Shown in pieces: positions 33,024 through 41,740 of a stretch of 64,000 nt of DNA. The notes below the pieces were generated by a model. The model saw only the letters and a list, made by a program, of their open reading frames with translations, searched no databases and had not been told where the DNA came from. The translations under genes and the position numbers were made by a program. This DNA comes from Pseudacidovorax intermedius (GTDB lineage Bacteria > Pseudomonadota > Gammaproteobacteria > Burkholderiales > Burkholderiaceae_C), in NCBI RefSeq assembly GCF_001476815.1, contig NZ_LDSL01000030.1, forward strand, positions 62,001-126,000, given 5' to 3'. Each line of letters begins with the position of its first letter. Position 1 is the stretch's first letter.

Positions 33024-35231
33024 TCAACGCCGCCGAGCCGACCTCACGCCCGACACACCGGCCACGATGCCCAGCACATGCGTCAGACGCGCGGTGTCGC
33101 CGATCTCGATGGTGAAGGTCATCCAGGCCGTTCCTCGCACCGACTGCGTCTGCACGCCGATCACGTTCATCTTCTCGCGTACGAACACGTCCGAGATGTC
33201 GCGCAGCAGGCCCTGCCGGTCCGCAGCTTCGACAGCCACATCCACGGCATACACCACGTCGCCGCCCGCGCGGGCGCTGCCCCACTCCACGTCGATGACG
33301 CGGGCAGAGTCCCTCGCAGCCATCATGCGGAAGTTGCTGCAGTCCAGCCGGTGCACGCTCACGCCGTGGCCGCGCGTGACGAAGCCGCCGATGGCGTCGG
33401 GGGGCGCAGGCCGGCAGCACTTGGCCAACTGCGTCATCAGCGACGACACGCCCACCACCAGCACGCCACCCTTGCCGGAGCCGTCGGTCGCGCGCGACTT
33501 GCGGATCAGCGGCGCCTCGTCGGCGGCGGGCTGCTGCTCGGGCGGGCGCAGGAGGTTCTCGATGTTGCGCAGAGAGAACTCGTCCTTGCCCACCACTTCG
33601 AACAGATGGTCCGCCGTGCGGAAGCCCAACTGCGTGGCCAGGTCGTCCAGCTTGAGGGCCGTACGGCCCTCACGCTGAAGCAGCTTCTCGACGGCCTCGC
33701 GGCCGCGGGCGACGGTCTCGTGCGTGGCCTGGGCGTTGAACCAGGCACGCACCTTGGCGCGTGCCCGGTGGCTGGCCAGGTAACCCAGTTCGGTGTTGAG
33801 CCAGTCGCGCGAGGGGCCGCCGTCCTTGGTGGCGATCACCTCGACCGTCTGGCCGTTCTGCAAGGGCGTGTTGAGCGGCACCATCGCGCCATCCACCCGC
33901 GCACCGCGGCAGCGGTGGCCGAGCTGCGTGTGCACCGTGTAGGCGAAGTCCACCGGCGTGGAGCCCTGCGGCAGCTCGACGATGGCGGCATCGGGCGTGA
34001 GCACGTAGATGCGGTCGTCGAAGAGGCCGCGGCCCTGCTCGCCGCCCGACAAGTCGCGCTCCCAGGCCAGCAGTTGGCGCAGCACGGCGATCTTGGCGTC
34101 GTATTCGCCACCGGCCCACACGCCCGCGTAGCCCTTCGCGCCCGCCTCCTTGTAGGCCCAGTGGGCGGCGACGCCATGCTCGGCATGCTCGTGCATGTCG
34201 GCCGTGCGGATCTGGATCTCGATGGGCTTGTCCGGCCGGCCACCCGCCACGTCGCGCACCACCGTGTGCAGCGACTGGTAGCCGTTGGGCTTGGGCCGGG
34301 CGATGTAGTCGTCGAACTCCTCCACGATGGGATGGAAATGCGCATGCACCCAGGCCAGGGCCGCATAGCAGTCCTTGACGTCGCCCACGATCACACGCAG
34401 CGCCAGGATGTCGAACACCTGCCCGAAGTCCAGCGACTTGCCGCGCATCTTCTTGACGATGCTGTAGATGTTCTTGGGCCGGCCCTGCACCTTGGCCTCG
34501 ATGCCCTGCGCTGCGAGGTCACGCTCCAGCCGCGCGCGCAGCTGTTCCACGTAGACCTCGCGCTCGGCGCGCTTCTCGTCGAGCAGCTGCGCGATGAGCT
34601 TGTAGGTGTCGGGCTCCAGGAAGCGGAAGGACAGGTCTTCCAGCTCCCACTTCACCTGCCAGATGCCCAGCCGGTTGGCCAGCGGCGCGAACACCTGCAG
34701 CGACTCCCGCGCCATGCTCTCGGACACCGGTTGCTTGACCGCCGCCGCATGCCGCAACGTCTGCAGGCGCGAGGCCAGGCGCAGCATCACCACCCGCAGG
34801 TCGCGCGAGAAGGCCAGCAGCATCTTGCGCACCGTCTCGGTCTGCGCGCCGCTGCCGTCGGCCATCTGCACCACGCCGCGGGTCTGCTTCTGTACCTGGA
34901 CCAGCTTGGTGGTCTCCAGGGCCAACGAGGCGTAGTTGTCGCCGAAGACCTTGGCGATGACCTCGTGCGGACGGTTCAGGTGCGGGCAGGCATACACCAG
35001 ATAGCTGGCCGCCTGCATGGCCTCGGAGCCGCCCATGGAGGCGACGATGGCGGCCACGGCATCGGCGTGGGCGAGCGTGTTCTCGCCCGTGTCGAGCGTC
35101 TCGCCCTCGATCAGCGGGGCGGCAAAGGCGCGCGCGCGGGCCAGCATGTCCTCCATTCCGGGCGCGACCTGCGCGGTGGCGGCGGACAAGGCATGTTCAA
35201 CGACGGCTGGCTCGGACACGGACGCTCTCAC
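33024..35231 (-). CDS. relA: (p)ppGpp synthetase, RelA type
   Basis: The 735-residue protein makes the stringent-response alarmone on stalled ribosomes. The N-terminal HD hydrolase region is degenerate: HAD and VYACPH stand where active SpoT enzymes have their His and His-Asp metal ligands. The synthetase domain carries EFDDYIARPKPNGYQSLHT, the EXDD form typical of monofunctional RelA rather than the RXKD form of bifunctional enzymes. TGS (VYVLTP-like, FAYTVHTQLGH), zinc-finger (AKCCRP) and ACT domains follow. A separate SpoT elsewhere is expected. It lies 25 bases after an alpha/beta hydrolase gene on the same strand. Confidence 0.95.
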   Translation of the reverse strand: MRASVSEPAVVEHALSAATAQVAPGMEDMLARARAFAAPLIEGETLDTGENTLAHADAVAAIVASMGGSEAMQAASYLVYACPHLNRPHEVIAKVFGDNYASLALETTKLVQVQKQTRGVVQMADGSGAQTETVRKMLLAFSRDLRVVMLRLASRLQTLRHAAAVKQPVSESMARESLQVFAPLANRLGIWQVKWELEDLSFRFLEPDTYKLIAQLLDEKRAEREVYVEQLRARLERDLAAQGIEAKVQGRPKNIYSIVKKMRGKSLDFGQVFDILALRVIVGDVKDCYAALAWVHAHFHPIVEEFDDYIARPKPNGYQSLHTVVRDVAGGRPDKPIEIQIRTADMHEHAEHGVAAHWAYKEAGAKGYAGVWAGGEYDAKIAVLRQLLAWERDLSGGEQGRGLFDDRIYVLTPDAAIVELPQGSTPVDFAYTVHTQLGHRCRGARVDGAMVPLNTPLQNGQTVEVIATKDGGPSRDWLNTELGYLASHRARAKVRAWFNAQATHETVARGREAVEKLLQREGRTALKLDDLATQLGFRTADHLFEVVGKDEFSLRNIENLLRPPEQQPAADEAPLIRKSRATDGSGKGGVLVVGVSSLMTQLAKCCRPAPPDAIGGFVTRGHGVSVHRLDCSNFRMMAARDSARVIDVEWGSARAGGDVVYAVDVAVEAADRQGLLRDISDVFVREKMNVIGVQTQSVRGTAWMTFTIEIGDTARLTHVLGIVAGVSGVRSARRR

Positions 35232-35256
35232 TCCTGCGATTCTTGTTCGCCCCGGC

Positions 35257-36219
35257 TCAGGGGCCCATCAAAAAGGACACGACGACCTCGGACTGCGCCG
35301 GATCGACCAGCGTCGGCGCATGGCCCACGCCTTCGAATTCGACCAGCGTGGCACGTGGACCGCGCTGCGTCATGGCCTCGGCCGTCGCGGGAGACAGCAG
35401 ATCAGACTGCGCACCGCGCAACAGCAGCGTGGGCGCGCCGACCAGGTCGTAGGCGCCCCACACGGCGGCTTCGGCCTGCGCCGCGGCCTCGCGGCTGAAG
35501 CTCTTGAGGCCCACGGCCAGCGCAGGGTCGTAGTGCAGACGGAAGGGGCCTGCACCCAGTTCCACGTCCTCCCCTTGCGGCGCAAGACGGCGGCTGCCGT
35601 CCGGGCTGCGAAGTCGCGCGGGCACGAGCATCGGCTCGGTCAGCGCACGCCACTGCGCCGGCGTGTGCGGACCGAAGCCTGTCGAAATGCCGGCCAGCAT
35701 CGCCGCGGCCTCGTCGACCGTGGCGTACTCGCCGCCCTGGCCAACGTAGCCGGAGATGCGGGCGATGGCGTCGAATTCAACGGCCGGGCCCACGTCGTTC
35801 AGAACCAGCCGCGACACTGCCGCCGGTTGCAACGCGGGCTGGGACGCCAGGAAGATGCCGATCAGCCCGCCCATGCTCGTGCCCACGTGGTCCAGCCGGT
35901 CGATGGGCGCGCGCGCGTGCAGCCGCGCCAACAGCGCGATCATGTCGCCGAGATATTGCGCAAAGGTGTAGCCCGCAGGGTCCGCCAGCCAATCGCTGCG
36001 GCCGCGGCCCACCACGTCGGGGCACACGATGCGCACGGGGCCGCGCGCCCGCGCCAGCAGCGCCTGGGCCAGCGCATCGAAGTCACGCCCCTGCCGCGTG
36101 AGACCGTGCACGCACAACACAACGTGGCCGGCCTGCGGGTCGCCCCACTGCCAGTAGGCCATGCGATGGCCGCCCGACGGGTCCGCGCAGTCCACGAAGT
36201 CGAGGTTGGGCTGGGTCAT
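35257..36219 (-). CDS. Alpha/beta hydrolase
   Basis: The 320-residue cytosolic protein has the alpha/beta-hydrolase fold. The oxyanion segment is VVLCVHGLTRQGRDF, the nucleophile elbow HVGTSMGGLIG (Ser), the acidic residue lies in LLRGAQSDLLS and the catalytic His in EGVGHAPTL. Substrate cannot be read from sequence; relatives cleave esters, lactones or epoxides. It precedes relA by 25 bases and diverges from bdhA across 67 bases, so it may share control with either. Confidence 0.85.
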   Translation of the reverse strand: MTQPNLDFVDCADPSGGHRMAYWQWGDPQAGHVVLCVHGLTRQGRDFDALAQALLARARGPVRIVCPDVVGRGRSDWLADPAGYTFAQYLGDMIALLARLHARAPIDRLDHVGTSMGGLIGIFLASQPALQPAAVSRLVLNDVGPAVEFDAIARISGYVGQGGEYATVDEAAAMLAGISTGFGPHTPAQWRALTEPMLVPARLRSPDGSRRLAPQGEDVELGAGPFRLHYDPALAVGLKSFSREAAAQAEAAVWGAYDLVGAPTLLLRGAQSDLLSPATAEAMTQRGPRATLVEFEGVGHAPTLVDPAQSEVVVSFLMGP

Positions 36220-36286
36220 GCGGTCGTCTCCGGGGCGCTGGGGATAATGCTCGCGTCATCCTAATTGATCGCGGAGTACAGGCCCC

Positions 36287-37057
36287 ATGCTTCAAGGCAA
36301 AACAGCGCTGGTGACGGGTTCGACCAGCGGCATCGGTCTCGGCATTGCGAAGGCGCTGGCGCAGCAAGGCGCCAACCTCGTCCTCAACGGCTTCGGCGAT
36401 GCGGCCGGGCCACTGGCGGAGATCCGTGCGCTGGGCGTGAAGGCCGAGTACCACGACGCCGACATGAGCAAGCCGGCGCAGATCGAGGACCTGATGGCCT
36501 TCGCCGCCGCCAGCTTCGGCCGGGTGGACGTGCTGGTCAACAACGCCGGCATCCAGCACGTGGCCAAGGTCGAGGACTTTCCCGCCGACAAGTGGGACGC
36601 GATCATCGCGATCAACCTCACCAGCGCCTTTCACACCACGCGGCTGGCCATCCCGGCCATGCGCGAGGCCAACTGGGGCCGCGTGATCAACATCGCTTCC
36701 ACCCACGGCCTGGTGGCCTCGGCGCAGAAGTCCGCCTACGTGGCCGCCAAGCACGGCATCGTGGGCCTGACCAAGGCCGTGGCGCTGGAGACCGCCACCA
36801 CCGGCGTGACCTGCAATGCCATCTGCCCCGGCTGGGTGCTGACGCCGCTGGTGCAGAAGCAGATCGACGACCGCGCCGCCCGCGAAGGCATCCCGGTGGC
36901 GCAGGCCAAGAAGGACCTGCTGGGCGAAAAGCAGCCCTCGCTGCAGTTCACCACTGTGGACCAGCTGGGCGGGCTCGCCGTCTTCCTGTGCTCGCCGGCC
37001 GCCGAGCAGGTGCGCGGCGTGGCATGGCAGATGGACGGCGGCTGGACGGCGCAGTAA
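36287..37057 (+). CDS. bdhA: D-3-hydroxybutyrate dehydrogenase
   Basis: The 256-residue short-chain dehydrogenase interconverts D-3-hydroxybutyrate and acetoacetate with NAD. It has the cofactor loop TGSTSGIGLGIA, NNAGIQHVAKVEDFP, catalytic Ser in IASTHGLVAS and YVAAKHG (YxxxK). CPGWVLTPLVQKQI and LLGEKQPSLQFTT further along are typical of 3-hydroxybutyrate dehydrogenases. It completes PHB breakdown, a theme shared with phaR nearby. It is monocistronic by spacing. Confidence 0.94.
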   Translation: MLQGKTALVTGSTSGIGLGIAKALAQQGANLVLNGFGDAAGPLAEIRALGVKAEYHDADMSKPAQIEDLMAFAAASFGRVDVLVNNAGIQHVAKVEDFPADKWDAIIAINLTSAFHTTRLAIPAMREANWGRVINIASTHGLVASAQKSAYVAAKHGIVGLTKAVALETATTGVTCNAICPGWVLTPLVQKQIDDRAAREGIPVAQAKKDLLGEKQPSLQFTTVDQLGGLAVFLCSPAAEQVRGVAWQMDGGWTAQ

Positions 37058-37133
37058 GTCCGGCGGCCCTACCCTGCCCCCGGCGCGATGCGGGCGACGG
37101 CGCCCGAACGCATCAGACGCGTCGCCGCCTGCC

Positions 37134-37880
37134 TTACTTGAGCTGCACCGAACCCGAGACGTTCACCGTCACCGCCGCCTTGCCGGCCTCGACCGGCACC
37201 GGCGCTGCCGCATCGGCCTTGAAGGCCATCGCCTCGGCCGCCATCATGCGCGGCCGCACCGGCATGCCCTGGTTGCCGCTCACCGACACCTGGCGCAGCG
37301 TGTAGCCCGAGAAGCCGAAGCCCCGGGCCAGTTCGTCCGCCTTGCGGCGGAAGTTGTCGATGGCCTGGGCCTGCGCCTCGGCCTCCAGCTTGCGCGTCTG
37401 TTCGCGGCTCAGGCTGAAGCCGACGTTCATCACGCTCAGGCTGTCGATGCGGCCGGCCACCTGGGCGATGCGCGCGAAGTCGCGGCCCTCCAGCACGATC
37501 TGTGCGCTGCCCTGCCAGCCGTTGATCTTGCCGTTGCGGTCGTAGCGCGGCGACAGGCTGAAGTCGCCCGTGCGCACCTCCATGTCGCTCGGCTGGGCCT
37601 GGCGTTTCGCCTCGGCCAGCGCGCCGTCGATGGCGGTCTTGAGCTGGGTCTGCACCGCCGCTGCCGTGGTGCCGTCGCGCGTGGTGCCCAGCGTCATCGT
37701 CAGCGTGTCCTGCTGCACCTCGACCGTGCCGCTGGCCGACAGCTGCAGCACGTTCTGCGGTGGCGCCCAGCCGCCGGGCAGGGGCGACTCCTGCGCGGCG
37801 GCGTTGAGGGACAGGGCGACGAGGGTGGCGGCACCGAGGGTGCGGGCGGCAATGCGGAAGGGGGTCAAGAAGATCCTCAT
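37134..37880 (-). CDS. SIMPL domain-containing periplasmic protein
   Basis: The 248-residue protein has a signal peptide (cut near AAA-QES, residue ~29) and a SIMPL/DUF541 domain: LQLSASGTVEVQQDTLTMTLG, SLSPRYDRNGKINGWQGSAQIVLEG and the C-terminal AVTVNVSGSVQL. Family members such as YggE have been linked to oxidative-stress tolerance and outer-membrane or periplasmic functions, but no reaction is known. The ATG at 37880 begins a convincing signal peptide. A small exported protein lies 40 bases upstream on the same strand. Confidence 0.9.
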   Translation of the reverse strand: MRIFLTPFRIAARTLGAATLVALSLNAAAQESPLPGGWAPPQNVLQLSASGTVEVQQDTLTMTLGTTRDGTTAAAVQTQLKTAIDGALAEAKRQAQPSDMEVRTGDFSLSPRYDRNGKINGWQGSAQIVLEGRDFARIAQVAGRIDSLSVMNVGFSLSREQTRKLEAEAQAQAIDNFRRKADELARGFGFSGYTLRQVSVSGNQGMPVRPRMMAAEAMAFKADAAAPVPVEAGKAAVTVNVSGSVQLK

Positions 37881-37920
37881 GGAAAGAAACTGGAAGAAAG
37901 ACGACAGGTGGGAGCGCCCG

Positions 37921-38277
37921 TCAGGGCCGCGGTTCCCGCCAGGGCAGCGAAGGCAGTTGCCAGCCGCGGCGCGGCGGGCTGTTGTCGGCCCGCGCGGAAC
38001 TGGCGTCGGGCCCCATGCCGTCCCCGGGATGGCGTGCGTTCCACTCACTGCGCAACTGCTCGCGCAACTCGGCACGCTGCGCCGGCGAGAGCTGGCGCAT
38101 GGCGGCCTCGGCGGCCTGCTCGTCCATCATCTGCCGCTCGTTCTGGGCGGCACGCGCCGGCCAGCGCGAACCATCGGCGGCCCGCGCGTCCTGGGCCGCC
38201 GACAGGCCGGCAACCGCCAGCATGACCGCCATGCCCAGGCCGCCGGCAGCTCGCAGGGGGAACATCGCATTCGTCAT
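37921..38277 (-). CDS. Hypothetical exported protein
   Basis: The 118-residue product has a signal peptide (hydrophobic 12-35, cut near ARA-ADG). A helical charged stretch follows with LSPAQRAELREQLRSEW, like small periplasmic chaperone-type or LTxxQ-type proteins, and then a Pro/Trp-rich tail. I cannot assign a family. It shares a 164-base divergent spacer with the OmpR-type regulator and precedes the SIMPL gene by 40 bases, so it may belong to that regulator's target set. Confidence 0.65.
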   Translation of the reverse strand: MTNAMFPLRAAGGLGMAVMLAVAGLSAAQDARAADGSRWPARAAQNERQMMDEQAAEAAMRQLSPAQRAELREQLRSEWNARHPGDGMGPDASSARADNSPPRRGWQLPSLPWREPRP

Positions 38278-38441
38278 GAGTCCACACTCTGCCACCGCTT
38301 CAATGCGCGAACTTTGCTGTCACGCGAGAACGCGCAAGTTGTGTAACGTCGTGTCAGGCCTCGCCCTGATCCAGCCGAATCGGCGAACTCGACCGACACA
38401 ATCGGCTCTGTTACAAATCTGCATCCAGAACTGTCGTGCCT

Positions 38442-39173
38442 ATGACTCAAAACCAGACCCGTACCGACAAGATCGTGATCGTCGACGACGACGCCCGCAT
38501 CCGCGACCTGCTTCGGCGCTACCTGACGCAGGAGGGCTTCGAGGTGATCGTGGCCGAGGACAGCAAGGCGCTCAACCGCATCCTGCTGCGCGACACGGTC
38601 GACCTCATCGTGCTGGACCTGATGATGCCGGGCGAGGATGGACTGTCGGTATGCCGCCGCCTGCGCGCCGCCAACGACCGCACGCCGATCATCATGCTGA
38701 CGGCCAAGGGCGAGGACGTGGACCGCATCGTCGGCCTGGAAGTCGGCGCCGACGACTACCTGGGCAAGCCCTTCAACCCGCGCGAGCTGCTGGCCCGCGT
38801 GCATGCGGTGCTGCGCCGCCGCCCGCCACAGGAGGCGCCGGGCGCGCCGTCCTCCGAGAACGAGATGGTGACCTTCGGGCCCTTCGAGTTCGACCTCGGG
38901 TCGCGCACGCTGCGCAAGGACGGCGAGGAACTGTCGCTGACCACCGGCGAATTCGCCATGCTCAAGGCCCTGGTGCGTCATCCGCGCCAGCCGCTGTCGC
39001 GCGAGAAGCTGGCGCAGCTGGCCCGCGGCCGTGAGTTCGAGCCCTTCGACCGCAGCCTGGACGTGCAGATCTCGCGCCTGCGCAAGCTGATCGAGTCCGA
39101 CGCCGCCGCCCCGCGCTACATCCAGACCGTGTGGGGCGTGGGCTACGTCTTCGTGCCGGACGGCAACGCCTGA
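38442..39173 (+). CDS. ompR: OmpR-family response regulator
   Basis: The 243-residue regulator has a receiver domain with the acidic pair D16-D17, phosphoacceptor D59 (VLDLMMPGEDG) and conserved Lys in GKPFNPREL. A winged-helix output domain follows (FEFDLGSRTLRKDGEELSLTTGEF to YIQTVWGVGYVFV). It closely resembles OmpR of beta- and gammaproteobacteria. The kinase gene follows directly, so it is a complete two-component pair that probably responds to envelope or osmotic cues. Confidence 0.93.
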   Translation: MTQNQTRTDKIVIVDDDARIRDLLRRYLTQEGFEVIVAEDSKALNRILLRDTVDLIVLDLMMPGEDGLSVCRRLRAANDRTPIIMLTAKGEDVDRIVGLEVGADDYLGKPFNPRELLARVHAVLRRRPPQEAPGAPSSENEMVTFGPFEFDLGSRTLRKDGEELSLTTGEFAMLKALVRHPRQPLSREKLAQLARGREFEPFDRSLDVQISRLRKLIESDAAAPRYIQTVWGVGYVFVPDGNA

Positions 39174-39262
39174 CCGTGCCGCCTGCGGCCCCCGCCAGCC
39201 CGTCCGCCGGGCGACCACCCCCCATCGATTCGACCCAGGGCACCCTTCCGTCGCCGCTGGAG

Positions 39263-40675
39263 ATGTCCGAGCGCGCGCGGGGCAAGAGCCGGTTCAGGCT
39301 CGGCTTCAGCCTGTTCTGGCGCACCTTCTTCCTGCTGACGCTGCTGCTGCTGGGCTGCATCTACGGCTGGCTGCAGACCTTCCGCGCCTTCGAGGACGAA
39401 CCGCGCACCGTGCAGACGGCGCACCAGATCGCGTCGCTGGTCAACCTGACCCGCGCGGCGCTGGTGTATTCGGATGCCATCACGCGCGTGTCGCTCATCA
39501 AGACGCTGGCCGACCAGGAGGGCGTGCGCATCGTGCCGCGCGAGCCGCGCGACAGGTACGAGGGCTATACCGACCGCGCGCTCGACCGCCGCGTGCGCGA
39601 CGAGCTGATCCGCCGCCTGGGCGAAGGCACCACCATCGCCAGCGAAGTCAACGGCGAAGCGGGCCTGTGGATCGGCTTCACGATCGACGGCGACCAGTAC
39701 TGGCTGCTGCTCGATCCCACCCGCTTCACGCGCGTGGGCGGCCGCACCTGGCTCGCATGGTTCATCACCGCCGGCATGATGTCGCTGGCCGGCTCGGCGC
39801 TGATCACGCGGCTGATCAACCGGCCGCTCAAGCAGCTCTCGCGTGCCACCACGCAGGTGCGCGAGGGCGAGTACGAGGCCCACCGCCTGGACGAGCATGC
39901 GCGCACCAACGAGATCCGCGCCGTCAACATCGGCTTCAACCGCATGGCCGACCAGCTCGCCAAGATCGAGCAGGACCGGGCGGTGATGCTGGCCGGCATC
40001 TCGCACGACCTGCGCACGCCGCTCGCCCGCCTGCGGCTGGAGACCGAGATGAGCGTGGCCGACGAGGATGCGCGGGCCCACATGGCGGCCGACATCGCGC
40101 AGCTGGACGGCATCATCGACAAGTTCCTCGACTACGCCCGGCCCGACCACGTGCGGCTGCAGCCGCTGCGGCTGCGCGACATGGTGGACGACAGCGTGTT
40201 CCCGCTGCGCGACCAGGACGACCTGGAGTTCCAGATCAACGTGCCCCCGGACGCCATGGTGCTGGCCGACGAGGTGGAGCTCAAGCGCGTGCTGTCCAAC
40301 CTGCTGGAGAACGCGCGGCGCTACGGCCGCACGCCCGGCATGAACGTGACGCAGATCGACATCCAGGCGCAGACGCAACCGACGGCGGTGCTGATCAAGG
40401 TGCGCGACCACGGCCCTGGCGTGGCGCCGGTGATGCTGGCGCAGCTGACCAAGCCCTTCTTCCGCGGCGATGCGGCCCGCACCTCGGCCGCGGGCGCCGG
40501 CCTGGGGCTGTCGATCGTGGCCAAGAACATCGAGCGCATGGGCGGCACCTTCGCGCTCACAAGCACGCCGGGCCGCGGCTTCGCGGCCCACATCCGCCTG
40601 CAGCGCGCGCACAGCGCCAATGCGGCCCCCCCCGAGCGGCGGCCCACGCCCTCCTCGCCCACGCCACTGACATGA
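39263..40675 (+). CDS. envZ: EnvZ-like sensor histidine kinase
   Basis: The 470-residue kinase has two membrane helices (~20-40 and ~165-185) around a periplasmic sensor, a HAMP domain (RPLKQLSRATTQVREGEY) and the H-box GISHDLRTPLARLRLE with phosphoacceptor H248. ATP-binding N (NLLENARRYG), G1 (RDHGPGV) and G2 (AGAGLGLSIV) boxes follow. A GTG at 39176, two bases after the ompR stop, would extend the start by 29 Pro-rich residues; ATG 39263 suits the family better. The stop overlaps the next gene (ATGA). Confidence 0.92.
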   Translation: MSERARGKSRFRLGFSLFWRTFFLLTLLLLGCIYGWLQTFRAFEDEPRTVQTAHQIASLVNLTRAALVYSDAITRVSLIKTLADQEGVRIVPREPRDRYEGYTDRALDRRVRDELIRRLGEGTTIASEVNGEAGLWIGFTIDGDQYWLLLDPTRFTRVGGRTWLAWFITAGMMSLAGSALITRLINRPLKQLSRATTQVREGEYEAHRLDEHARTNEIRAVNIGFNRMADQLAKIEQDRAVMLAGISHDLRTPLARLRLETEMSVADEDARAHMAADIAQLDGIIDKFLDYARPDHVRLQPLRLRDMVDDSVFPLRDQDDLEFQINVPPDAMVLADEVELKRVLSNLLENARRYGRTPGMNVTQIDIQAQTQPTAVLIKVRDHGPGVAPVMLAQLTKPFFRGDAARTSAAGAGLGLSIVAKNIERMGGTFALTSTPGRGFAAHIRLQRAHSANAAPPERRPTPSSPTPLT

Positions 40676-41631
40676 ACTTCCGTCCACTCGGCCGCTCCGG
40701 CCTGCAGGTCTCGCCGCTGGCCTTCGGCGGCAACGTCTTCGGCTGGACCGTGGACGAGGCGACCTCGTTCCGCCTGCTCGACGCCTGGGTCGATGCCGGC
40801 TTCAACTTCATCGACACGGCCGACGTGTACTCGATCTGGGCGCCGGGCCACACCGGCGGCGAGTCGGAGACCATCATCGGCAAGTGGCTGCGGGCCTCCG
40901 GCAAGCGCGACCGCATCGTGCTGGCCACCAAGGTCGGCAAGCCGATGGGCGAAGGCAAAAAGGGGCTGTCGCCGCGCTACATCCGCGAGGCGGTCGACGC
41001 CTCCTTGCGCCGGCTGCAGTGCGACTGCATCGACCTGTACCAGTCGCACGACGACGATGCCGACACGCCGCTGGCGGACACGCTGGGCGCCTATGCCGAG
41101 CTGATCCGGGCCGGCAAGGTGCGGGCCATCGGTGCGTCGAACCACACGGCGCCGCGGCTGGCCGAGGCACTGGCCGTGTCCGAACGCCTGGGTCTGCCGC
41201 GCTACGAAAGCCTGCAGCCGCTCTACAACCTGTACGACCGCGCGGTGTACGAGGCCGAGCTGGAGCCGCTGTGCCAGGCGCAGCAGCTGGGCGTGATCAA
41301 CTTCTTCGCGCTGGCCATGGGCTTCCTGACGGGCAAGTACCGCAGCGCCGCGGACGCCGCGCGCAGCACGCGCGGCGAGCGTGCCGTGGCGGCCTACCTC
41401 AACGACCGAGGCCGGCGGATCCTGGCGGCGCTGGACGACGTGGCGGCCGAGACCGGTGCCAAACCGGGCCAGGTCGCGCTGGCGTGGCAGATCGCCCGGC
41501 CGTCGATCACCGCCCCCATCGCCTCGGCGACCTCGCTGGCGCAACTGCAGGAGCTGGTGGCGGCGGCACAGTTGAAGCTGGCTCCCGAGCAGATCAAACG
41601 GCTGGACGAGGCGAGCGCCGAGCAGGTTTGA
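40672..41631 (+). CDS. Aldo/keto reductase
   Basis: The 319-residue NADPH-dependent reductase begins MNFRPLGRSGLQVSPLAFGGNVFGW. The catalytic tetrad is visible: Asp and Tyr in DTADVYSIW, Lys in LATKVG and His in YQSHDDD. SITAPIASATSLAQLQEL is the cofactor-binding end. It resembles the YajO/AKR11-12 groups. Its start overlaps the EnvZ-like kinase stop, unusual for this two-component pair, so it may be co-transcribed with it. Confidence 0.88.
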   Translation: MNFRPLGRSGLQVSPLAFGGNVFGWTVDEATSFRLLDAWVDAGFNFIDTADVYSIWAPGHTGGESETIIGKWLRASGKRDRIVLATKVGKPMGEGKKGLSPRYIREAVDASLRRLQCDCIDLYQSHDDDADTPLADTLGAYAELIRAGKVRAIGASNHTAPRLAEALAVSERLGLPRYESLQPLYNLYDRAVYEAELEPLCQAQQLGVINFFALAMGFLTGKYRSAADAARSTRGERAVAAYLNDRGRRILAALDDVAAETGAKPGQVALAWQIARPSITAPIASATSLAQLQELVAAAQLKLAPEQIKRLDEASAEQV

Positions 41632-41652
41632 TGCCCTTGCCGCCCAGGACGG

Positions 41653-41684
41653 GCGCGTCGAGCCTCGCCAGCCGTTCGACGCGC
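41653..41684. repeat. Inverted repeat between convergent genes
   Basis: GCGCGTCGA and TCGACGCGC form a perfect 9-bp dyad with a 14-base loop just after the aldo/keto reductase gene. No T run follows. It may act as a transcription or mRNA-stability barrier. Confidence 0.5.
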
Positions 41685-41704
41685 GGCGGATGACCCACAC
41701 CCGT

Positions 41705-41729
41705 CCGGGCTGAGCCTGTCGAAGCCCGG
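41705..41729. repeat. Short REP-like hairpin (GAGCCTGTCGAAG type)
   Basis: CCGGGCT and AGCCCGG flank the core GAGCCTGTCGA and form a 7-bp stem. The 13-base string GAGCCTGTCGAAG recurs inverted at 47211-47223. I recall near-identical strings as dispersed intergenic repeats in Comamonadaceae genomes. Placed between convergent genes, it probably serves as a bidirectional end signal. Confidence 0.5.
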
Positions 41730-41740
41730 GCCAGCGCCGC

